This document shows, piece after piece, positions 55,830 to 64,000 of a stretch of 64,000 nt of DNA. A model generated the notes under the pieces. The model was not told the DNA's origin and did not search any database. It saw only the letters and a list, made by a program, of their open reading frames with translations. Each line of letters opens with the position of its first letter. The stretch's first letter is position 1. Both the position numbers and the translations under genes were made by a program. This stretch comes from Balaenoptera acutorostrata (lineage: Eukaryota; Chordata; Mammalia; Artiodactyla; Balaenopteridae), in NCBI RefSeq assembly GCF_949987535.1, contig NC_080082.1:28995164-29059163 (forward strand), written 5' to 3'.

Positions 55830-56210
55830 ATACATCCACACCTTTGCCATAGCTGGGTGGGTGAGTAAACTTCCCCACCTCTTGATTTGGGGATTGGCCA
55901 CGTGACTTGCTTTGGTCAGAGCAGAGGCTGGACACCTGCTTGCCCAGTTTGGCTTACTGTCTGGTGTCATGGTGACCATGGAGTAGCTGCTGGCCCATGG
56001 AGGAGGAGAGATATGTGGAATGAAGCTGTACCCAACCTGCAGCCTAGAGTCCAGGGTCCAGCTAGCCCAGCTGAGGGGCAGCTGACCTGCAGAACTGAAA
56101 GCATGAGGATAAATAACTGTTGTGTTAAGGCACTGAGGCTGAGCGTGGGGTGGACTTGTCACACAGCATCATTGTGGTGATAGCTGATATACCAGCTTAA
56201 TGATTTACCC
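55830..56210 (+). mobile_element. MLT1-type MaLR LTR remnant
   Basis: TTGGCCACGTGACTTGCTTT, GGTCAGAGCAGAGGCTGGAC and a degraded 3' end (TTGTGTTAAGGCACTGAGG, CATTGTGGTGATAGCTGATA) match MLT1. Confidence 0.75.
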
Positions 56211-56269
56211 TCAAGAACAGGACCATAAATTCCTCTTGAGCTCCCCCACAGTACCTAGTACATGCTCAG

Positions 56270-56440
56270 GTAACAGAAACACCAGGGCCCCTCTAGTCTA
56301 ATTTCCTAATCTGTCAGACCAGGAAGCTGAGGCTCAAAGAGACAAAAGGATTAGTTTAAAGTCACACTAAGTAGGTAGCCCAGCAGCCAGTACTAGAACC
56401 CAGGTCTGCTGACTTCTGAGCCAGTGCCTTTCCCCCATCC
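56270..56440 (+). repeat. MIR remnant
   Basis: GACCAGGAAGCTGAGGCTCA, AAGTCACACTAAGTAGGTAG and TAGAACCCAGGTCTGCTGAC: MIR. 56441-57338 shows no gene or recognised element. Confidence 0.78.
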
Positions 56441-57338
56441 CCTCTGTCCCTCTTATTTCTTTATTCAGAGCCTGAGACAACATGGTCCTGACCTGACAAT
56501 GTCTTGACAATCATGTCTCAAGACTCAGAGGTCCCACTTGACTACAACTTTACATTATGGGATGGCCTTAGAGCTCAAGGCCCTTAATGGATATCCAGGA
56601 TCTACTTCCCAGCCACAGCCTGCAGGAGCACAGGGGTAGGTTATGATCAAGGTCTGGGCACAATCTGAGACATACGTGACACAGGTAGGTCCACATGCTC
56701 ATGGGGTCGTTCTCAGGGCATGTGGCTGGTGGTCTCTGTACAGACCACATGAGAGAAATCACAGCCAGGACCAGGGCTCATGGAGGCTGTAATTGAGGAG
56801 GGGAGTGGCTCAGAGTGGGCACTGGAAGGGAGCAGATAGGGGTCCATCAACTCCTGGGGACCATCTTGGATCAGCCCCAAGGCAAGGCCTAGTTCAACCA
56901 TAAGTTACTTCCCACTTCCTGGGAAAATGGTTTTCCAGCAGACTCACTGAGGGAAGTGGGTGCCTAGCCCTCAAGCAGGCATGTAGGACAGATGGGCTGC
57001 TGACAGCATCCCCCTCTTGTCCCCTCCTCAGAATACTCCGAAGGGGGAGCGAGCAGCAGGCCTGCCCGCACGTCTCCTCCCGCCCGCATTCACACAATCT
57101 GGCTGCATCTCTCACGTGAACCCCACCTCAACCCATCTCCCCCACCCACCCTAGCCCTACAGGCCTCCACTCCCCACAAGCCCAAGTTATCACCTCAAAG
57201 TCAGGGCTGGGACTAGGGTGAGGCGGGTGAGGAACAATATTTATGGCGGCATCAAAATTACTCAGCGATCAAGATAAATAATACTTTTGTGTGATATTTT
57301 TAAAAATCAAAATTAATGCAAAAAAAGTCCACAATGAG

Positions 57339-57628
57339 GGCTTCCCTGGTGGCGCAGTGGTTGAGAATCCGCCTGCCAATGCAGGGGACACGGGTTCGAG
57401 CCCTGGTCTGGGAAGATCCCACATGCCGTGGAGCGGCTGGGCCCGTGAGCCACAATTGCTGAGCCTGCGCGTCTGGAGCCTGTGCTCCGCAACAAGAGAG
57501 GCCGCGATAGCGAGAGGCCCGCGCACCGCGATGAAGAGTGGCCCCCGCTTGCCACAACTGGAGAGAGCCCTCGCACAGAAACGAAGACCCAACACAGCCA
57601 TAAATAAAATAAATTAAAAAAAAAAAAA
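57339..57628 (+). mobile_element. CHR-type tRNA-derived SINE
   Basis: GGCTTCCCTGGTGGCGCAGT start, GGGTTCGAGCCCT B box, short AAATAAAATAAATT tail and A-run. The 19-bp duplication ending GTCCACAATGAG lies at 57320-57338 and 57629-57647 and is perfect, so this is one of the youngest copies here. 57648-57895 shows nothing recognised. Confidence 0.96.
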
Positions 57629-57895
57629 AAAAAAAGTCCACAATGAGCAAAATATCAAAAATTTACATAAGACAGTCTCTGACAGGCGAGGTTTGGACTG
57701 AGGTGAAGGAAGTCACGTTGTATAAATACAGGGTTAGATGTCTTTATTAAAAATTTTGGTACAAATTTTGGTATTTCATGTACGGTAGATATTTTGTATT
57801 ACCTTTAAATTTTAAAATATTGCATTATTAGTTATCTTAGTTACTGATTTTTGGCCTCCACTTAAATTCTGTGCCCATGGCAATGCCTCACTACC

Positions 57896-58530
57896 CTCAC
57901 CCAGGTCCTGGTAAAACCCACTTGTGTCCTGTCCCTCACCCTCCTCAGCCCCAGCAGTGGCTCCCCAATATTGTCAGGATGCAAGCAAAACTCTCCGTGT
58001 GCCCACTAAGTCCTCCTGGTTGGGCCCCCGCCCATCTCCACCTTAACCCTGGTAGTCAGCTGGAACATACTTGCATGGCCATAAAGGTTGTTTAAATATC
58101 GGAATAATTCCTCATCCCGAGCACCAGCACCCGCACCCCAAGCGTCCCCTGCCATCCTGGCTCCTCCCCCAGGACCGTATCAGAATTCCCCACAATCCAG
58201 CAACCAAAGGACCAATGTCTGACCAACTGGGGACCCCCAGATCCTGCCCAAGCAATGTTTTCAATAGTCGCCTCTCCAGCCTCATCCTATGCCAAGCTCT
58301 CCTGTGCTCGGCTCCAGAAATACTGTCTTCTCCTTGTCTCTCTGCACGTGTGTTCCCTCTGCCTGGCACCTGCTAACCTCCCATCTTTGCCCATTTCTCT
58401 CTGAAACATCCTTCAGGCCTCACCCCAAGTGTCACTTCTGCAGGGAAGCTGTCCCAGACCTTTCTGACCCCCTACAACAGACTCTCTTCATGCTGTGTGT
58501 TACTTCCATGGACTTATTCAAGATATATTT
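57896..58530 (+). repeat. L2 LINE remnants
   Basis: CAAAACTCTCCGTGTGCCCA, CCATTTCTCTCTGAAACATC, CTTCAGGCCTCACCCCAAGT and GGGAAGCTGTCCCAGACC are L2-like, possibly two insertions. Confidence 0.65.
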
Positions 58531-58835
58531 TGGAGAGTGAAGTGATCCGACTTGTTGATGGATCAGATGTAGGGTTTGGGGGTGGTAAGGGAATGGGAAG
58601 AGTCAGGGATAATTCTCGGGTTTCTGGCATTGGCAACTGGGTGTAGATTTAACATATCCCAAACTAAACTACTGCTTCCCCACTTCATGAACCTGCTCTC
58701 CCTCCACTGTAATAGGTGCCAATTCCATGTTTCTGGTTGCCCAGTTCAAAAACCTTGTCTTTCTTGAACTGTACACTTTAAATGGGTAAATTAAATGGTA
58801 TATGAATTATATTGATATCTCAATAAAGCTGTTTA
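58531..58835 (+). repeat. old repeat piece and L1ME-type 3' end
   Basis: 58550-58640 (GATGTAGGGTTTGGGGGTGG, TTCTCGGGTTTCTGGCATTG) fits the ancient repeat family noted near 43380. 58759-58830 (GAACTGTACACTTTAAATGG, GTATATGAATTATATTGATA, CTCAATAAAGCTGTT) is an L1M 3' end. Confidence 0.65.
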
Positions 58836-59063
58836 TATACATATATTACCTATACACTTATGGGATATAGACATATATCAAGAATCTGATCATTTCCTTC
58901 ACCTCCACTGCTACTACCCTGGTCCAAGCCACCACCATCTCTCACCTGAACCACTGCAACACAGCGGCCAGAGGGATTCTGTTACAATGTCAAGCAGATT
59001 AGGTGATTCTTCTGCTCAAAGCCCCGCAAGGGCTCCTATCTCCTGATGAAAACCACATTCTTT

Positions 59064-59376
59064 CTTTCTTTATTTTTGTCTGCATTGGGTTTTCGTTGCT
59101 GCGTGCGCGCTTTCTCTAGCTGCGGCGAGCAGAGGCTACTCTTCGTTGCGGTGCGTGGGCTTCTCATTGTGGTGGCTTCTCTTGCTGCAGAGCACGGGCT
59201 CTAGGCACATGGGCTTCAGTAGTTGTGGCTCACGGGCTCTAGAGCGCAGGCTCAGTAGTTGTGGTGCACTGGCTTAGTTGCTCCGCAGCTTGTGGGATCT
59301 TCCCAGACCAGGGCTCGAACTCGTGTCCCCCGCGTTGGCAGGCGGATTCTTAACCACTGAGCACCAGGGATGCCCC
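59064..59376 (-). mobile_element. CHR-type SINE, older form, inside nested repeats
   Basis: Inverted copy with the GAGCACCAGGGATGCCCC head at the right and a T-rich left end. The target duplication AAACCACATTCTTT is at 59050-59063 and 59377-59390. It carries the same longer body (TTCTCATTGTGGTGGCTTCT, GCAGAGCACGGGCTCTAGGC) as the copy at 10981. Confidence 0.93.
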
Positions 59377-59390
59377 AAACCACATTCTTT

Positions 59391-59600
59391 TAATCAGAGC
59401 ATTTAGTCCATTGACAGTTAAAGTAATTACTGATAGGTATGTACTTATTGCGATTTTAATCCTCATTTTCCAGTTGTTTTTCTAGCTCTTCTTTGTTCCT
59501 ATCTTCTCTTTTGATTTTTCCTTTTGTGGTTTCATGATTTTCTTTTGTAGTATGCTTGAGTGCCTTTCTTTTTGGGTTTTGTGAATCTATTGTAAGTTTT
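59391..59600 (-). mobile_element. L1 fragment, inverted
   Basis: TAATCAGAGCATTTAGTCCA, TTGACAGTTAAAGTAATTAC and TTTTCCAGTTGTTTTTCTAG are reverse-strand L1 ORF2 sequence. The minus-strand frame here (59456-59701) is a leftover of it. Confidence 0.75.
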
Positions 59601-60095
59601 TGATGTGTAAAGCTACATTCTTTACAATGGCTACAAAGCCCTACACACTCTGACCTCTCCTTCTTTACCCTTGGCCTCACCACCTCTACCCTCCTCCTCA
59701 CTCACTCGTAGCCAGACATGCCAGCCTCCTTAACCATTCTTCACATGTACCAGACATGTTCTCACCTCAGGGCCTTTGCACTAGCTGCTCCTCCTGCCTG
59801 GTTTGTAATCCCTCAGATATCTGCACGGCTCACTCCTTCACCAGGCGTCACTGACTATCCTATGTAAAATTGCAGACCAACCCCAGTATGTTTAATCCTT
59901 TTTTCAATATTCAACATTTTATAGCATTTATCATTTTCTAATATACTATATTATTCACTTATTTGCTATATCTATTGTTTATTGTTCTGCCTCACCCCCT
60001 ACTAAAAGTAAATTTCAAGAGGATGTGAATCATTATTTTGTTCTCTGATGTGTTCCAAGCATTTAGTGGACACTAAGTAAATATTTGTTGATTAA

Positions 60096-60700
60096 ATAAG
60101 TGAATATGCAAAATGTGTCACTATTACATGGTATGGAGAAAACTCTCGCCCCATAGTAGGTGCTCAATAAATATTTGTGAATTAAATATTGGTACAATAT
60201 TGATCCACAGGCCAGACTTAGAAATGTGTCCCAGAGCGTAAGCATAGCACTTAAATGAGATCAAGTAGAAACTGACCAGCACTGTGCTTGAGCCATAGTA
60301 GAGTCTCAATAAGTATTCATTTACTACAATTTTGCTTCATCTGGGAATACCATCCCTTCTCTTTCCATATATCCAAAGAAAATCCATCCATCCTTCAAGG
60401 CTCAATCAAGAATCACCTCTTCCTAGAAGTCTTCCAGGTCACTGTCTCCCAGCTCTGAATTCTACACCGGTATTTTTTTTAAAAATCAGGCAGCCTCAGG
60501 TTCTCTCTGAGTAGATGTCTGTGTGTAGCTGCTGTGTCAGTGCATCTTCCCATGTACTCTGTAGTAATCTGTTTCAACGATTAATGCCTTTTCTTGGTAT
60601 ATCCTCCCTTCCACACACACTCCACCTAGTCCTCCTGTGACCATGTGAAATATGAGACAGGCATGCCTGCCAATGCTCTCACCACAAAGTTATCAGGAGT
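60096..60700 (+). repeat. short MIR/L2 remnants
   Basis: 60140-60175 (CCATAGTAGGTGCTCAATAA) and 60280-60320 (GCTTGAGCCATAGTAGAGTC) are ends of MIR or L2. 60370-60450 (CCATCCATCCTTCAAGGCTC, CACCTCTTCCTAGAAGTC) is L2-like. No gene. Confidence 0.55.
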
Positions 60701-60719
60701 AGAACTTAATAAACAGGAA

Positions 60720-61400
60720 GCAACATATAAAAATACTGAGTCAGAGAAATGACACACAAATGCTGAAACTGCCTTTGCTGCCAAAATTCCAGCCTGTAGA
60801 TGGGTCCTTCACGGTTGCCGATGAGAAGAGCCCACGTTTTCGGGTCTTCTTTACTCCTGACTTCAGTCGGCATTCTCTGATGTGGCACTTCAACTCTCAT
60901 GCCTCCTTGGGGCCTCTGTCATCTCCAGTCTTCCAGAACCTCTGGTACCTGGGCTGTTACTTCTGGACCAGGCGCTGTAGCATGCCTAACTTCCCGCGAT
61001 ATTTGGAAATCTACATCCTGTGCCTCAAAGAACCAATAGAAGAGAATAGGAAAGGAGAGACCTGGCGTTTGCTTTCACAATGCCATCTTTGCAGCTCTGC
61101 AGGCCAGCGTCTTCCCTTTCTTAGTGGGTTTGTTTGCAGTACTTGTTGAGAATCCATTTGAGAATCTGCTGGGGTCTCTCTGCCAAATCAGATAACTCCC
61201 CCACACCCACCTTCCTGGCAGTGATGCTATGTGAAAGCACCTGCAAGCCGGAAAGCAGGGCTGTCCCATGGTGTCTCTTTACAGTTGCATCCAAACATAT
61301 GTTGTGTTTCTCCATCTGGTCCCTAAGTCAGAGAGCCAGGCAGGCCTGGGAGATCTTCTTTTGTGTCTGTTTGACTTTTAGTGGTAGGTGTTCCTTCAAT
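60720..61400. other. unclassified block with long open frames on both strands
   Basis: A 129-codon plus-strand frame (60760-61149) and 64-65-codon minus-strand frames (61075-61315, 60706-60900) overlap. The minus side reads through several stops if treated as one protein. No poly-A tail, target duplication or splice pattern was identified. A processed pseudogene on the minus strand is possible but I do not recognise a parent. Confidence 0.35.
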
Positions 61401-61559
61401 CCTGACTGATCACAGAGTGACACCAATATGGATCAGAGAATTAGCAAATTCAAGGAAGAGATGCCTTTTGAGAATAGGCATGAGGCTATGAGAGGCTCCC
61501 AACACTTAGAATATAGTTTTTATTTTAGATAAGGGGTTACTCGAAGTTAAACAGCACTT

Positions 61560-61800
61560 TAATGTAGAAAATATTTTTGAGCATGTATTATATATAAAGT
61601 ATTGTACTTTAACTTTTACTGAGTACTTACCATGCACAGAGTACTCTCCATATGCTTCATACATATGCATACCTGTTAAACAATTTAATCCTCAATTTAA
61701 GGGAGCAGTGTTATTACACTCACTTTACAGATGAGGAAACTGAGGCACAGAGATGTTAAGTATGGCAGCAAATGGGCTGCAGGAGTCCAAGCAGACATGA
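61560..61800 (+). repeat. MIR SINE
   Basis: TACTGAGTACTTACCATGCA, TGTTAAACAATTTAATCCTC, CACTTTACAGATGAGGAAAC and TGAGGCACAGAGATGTTAAG: well-kept MIR. Confidence 0.87.
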
Positions 61801-61859
61801 GTGGTATCAAGAAGGGCAGAGTAAGATAAACGCCACAAGAGAGGAAAACGGAGAGGGCA

Positions 61860-62175
61860 GTTCCCTTGCTAGAATCCCCTCTTGTGCCTTTCCTTCCTAG
61901 AGAACTTGACATATTCTTCAAGATTCAGCCCTAGTCTGCACTTTTTGGTAAAGCCTTCTCTAACCCCTACCGCCAGAAGAGATGAACACTCCCTTGGCTG
62001 ATGCATCCTGCCTGGGTCACAGCATTGCCCAGCCTGATCACCCCACGTGACGACTGCTTCCATATCTTCCCCACTCCGTGGCTGTGAGCTCCTGGAGGGC
62101 AGGGGCAGACTGCGCTCCCAGGGCCTCCCCAGCACAAAGCATGGCACAGAATAAATTCTGTTGAATGATACGGCA
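61860..62175 (+). repeat. L2 LINE 3' end
   Basis: GGTAAAGCCTTCTCTAACCC, GTGAGCTCCTGGAGGGCAGG, GCACAAAGCATGGCACAGAA and AATTCTGTTGAATGATAC: L2 3' terminus. Confidence 0.82.
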
Positions 62176-63264
62176 GTGAGTCAGGCTTACTTAAAGGCCT
62201 CCATCCTGAAGTGACCCATGTCACTTCCACTCACATTCCATGGCCCAAAGCAAGTTACATGCTTCTGGCTGCACTTTCCACACCTCAGACCTTGCCTGGC
62301 CAAATTCAGCGATGCCAAACAGACCTCCACAGGGACTGCCAAATGGATCAGTGACAGACAGGTGGAGAGTGGCCAAACCAAGTCAACATATGCACACCTT
62401 GGGAACCCCCTTCACAAAAGGGGCACTTCTGGAAATGTGGGAAAGTTGCAAATGAGGTTGGTATGAAGGGAAGGATTCTGGACACAGATGGAGGAGCCTA
62501 CACAAGGGCATATTCCTATCCTGCTGTTAATTCTCTGTATGACCTTGGGCACAGCCCTTTCCCTCAAGGGTCCTCTTCCTCTCCATCAGTATAATCTTGG
62601 GCTACAAGTTCATGGTCTCCATGGTTATAAGGTTACATGATCCTGACAACCAAGGAAAATGCCTCATCGACATGCCCAAAATATTATCTATCCCATAGTT
62701 TGGGAGCCTGATGGATTTTAGCAAATGCAGCAAAACACTGCAGAGAAACAGATATTTCTTTCCCATCTTTAAAAAGGTTGTCTTTTTTCCGACCCTCACC
62801 TATTTTGTTTCCTTCTTGAAGATTGAGTCCCAGGGGTGAATAAGTTTTGTCATCTCCAAATTCAGAGAAATTTAGATTTCATGGTGTGAGGGAAAGGAGG
62901 GATGAACTATCTCTTCCTTGTCATCACAGGAAACTGCAGCACATTTCAAAAGTAAGACTGGCTTCTGATTATTAACAATAAGCTCTGGCCCACAGCCTAC
63001 CTTGCACATTAATCTTACCAACAGATGCAGACTTGCACACACAGTCTCTGGCTCTGTGCTGAGCCCCAGCTTCTCTGGCCAGTTCTCATGCTGAGATTCT
63101 CTAAGGACAGCCATTTCTGTTTGGGCAACTATGAAATCATCCATTTGCCCTCTCAAGGAAATGTTGCTACCCTAGGGTTTAAGGGGGCAATGGGTCCCTA
63201 AAATCTTGACTAAGGAACTTAAGAGATTTGAAAGGAAACTTAAGGTATGTACTAAGATTCTTTT
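62176..63264. other. intergenic stretch; MIR trace at 62515-62640
   Basis: CTGTATGACCTTGGGCACAG then CTCTCCATCAGTATAATC recalls MIR. The remainder has no recognised gene or element. Confidence 0.5.
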
Positions 63265-63530
63265 AGTATTAAGTGACAGAAACACCAGCTGATACTGACT
63301 AAGGCAGAAAAGGTAACTTTTTTTTTTGCTCGTGTACCTGAACAGTCCAGAATGTGTATGTGTGTGGGGGGGTTGCCTACTAGCTTCGGGAATGACTGGA
63401 TCTAGGTGCTTGAGCAAGCTCATTTGGAGTTTCTCTCTCTCCCTCTCTAACCTACTTTCCTCAATGCACCCTTTCACTCTCAGGCAAACTCTTTCCAAGC
63501 TTGACAAGATTCTATCCTAGCACTTCAGTT
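63265..63530 (+). repeat. old interspersed repeat of unknown family, copy 2
   Basis: AAGTGACAGAAACACCAGCT, AATGACTGGATCTAGGTGCT and CTTTCACTCTCAGGCAAACT correspond in order and orientation to the block at 55250-55480. 63531-64000 holds nothing I recognise. Confidence 0.45.
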
Positions 63531-64000
63531 AAACAACCTCAGTGGAAAGAGATTCTGGTTGCCACTGGTTCCAACAAAAGTCTCAGAAATGACTCGTTGC
63601 GTAATTTGAATCACACGCCCTTTTCTCAACCAGTCACTGTAGCCACCCCATTCACATTTCACAAACTGAGTACAAAGGTATAGTTTCCCAAAGAAAAGAC
63701 AACTTTAAGACCTGGACAGAATGCATGGAGCATTCAGAGGACTCTGTAAAATAAATAATAACAGGTGGATAGGAGAATAAGACCAGAATTCTCAGTACTA
63801 CTGAACCAGTTGTGAATTACCTTTTTTCCCCTCTGGTATTCCTGCACCTGAACACAGTTCAGCCTGAAACCCAAGTGGGCACCATGAACAGAGAGCTCCA
63901 GGAGAACTCTATAATTCTGGCTCAAGGAATAGAAAGGAAAACTCCGAATTCTCAGATACAGATGAACTGAACACCACCAAAACCAAATTACATCTTATTG

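Larger units (their letters stand above)
58900..60095 (+). repeat. L2-type repeat split by nested insertions
   Basis: 58900-59063 (GGATTCTGTTACAATGTCAA, GCTCAAAGCCCCGCAAGGGC) and 59610-60095 (CTACAAAGCCCTACACACTC, CCTCAGGGCCTTTGCACTAG, ATTTAGTGGACACTAAGTAA) read as one L2-like element. Between them sit a CHR SINE and an inverted L1 fragment. Confidence 0.7.

Noticed and set aside
1..64000. A new multi-gene system or gene cluster
   Set aside because: Apart from CES5A no coding gene is supported on either strand. The rest is old and young repeats and non-coding DNA.

Overview
The window is mammalian nuclear DNA, most likely from a cetacean. Six insertions of a tRNA-derived SINE of the CHR type (Cetacea, hippopotamus, ruminant lineage) each keep clear target-site duplications. 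Two 5'-truncated L1 3' ends have the cetartiodactyl form. The background is made of older mammalian repeats: MIR, L2, MER5/MER20-type hAT elements, and MLT1, MST and MLT2 LTRs. No operons, CRISPR arrays, tRNA genes or rRNA genes were seen. The species itself was not determined.

Bases 1-17347 hold the only protein-coding gene I can support. It is carboxylesterase 5A (CES5A, also called cauxin), on the minus strand. Nine coding exons were read directly: 17347-17275, 16150-15946, 14562-14424, 12972-12839, 9414-9261, 8804-8700, 7052-6948, 5608-5468 and 2715-2650. Together they give 374 codons with no internal stop and no frameshift, and the exon lengths and phases are those of the mammalian CES family. 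The signal peptide, first disulphide cysteines, GESAG nucleophile and catalytic Glu are all present. The remaining exons, with the catalytic His and the C-terminus, should lie beyond base 1. The one irregularity is the exon 9 acceptor, where the expected AG reads CG and an AG three bases downstream is probably used. The introns carry MIR, L2, CR1/L3-like, MER5 and MLT1/MST copies and one CHR SINE.

Bases 17348-64000 are the 5' flank of CES5A and contain no credible coding gene. From left to right they hold: an L1 3' end at 18.9 kb; an internal fragment of an old ERVL provirus, antisense, at 24.6-27.06 kb; a compound of old L1 fragments at 27.3-30.8 kb that repeats one ORF2 segment; an MLT1 and an MLT2 LTR; a younger L1 3' end at 37.0 kb; four CHR SINEs in or beside older MIR or L2 copies at 32.8, 42.5, 54.5 and 59.1 kb, plus a fifth at 57.3 kb; and many MIR and L2 copies. 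Non-repeat blocks at 20.5-21.1, 38.5-39.0, 48.45-48.56 and 50.45-50.64 kb carry dense transcription-factor-like motifs and are the best candidates for regulatory DNA.

I found no new multi-gene system. The items most worth checking are the shifted CES5A exon 9 splice site, the retention of an apparently intact CES5A, and the motif clusters in the upstream DNA.
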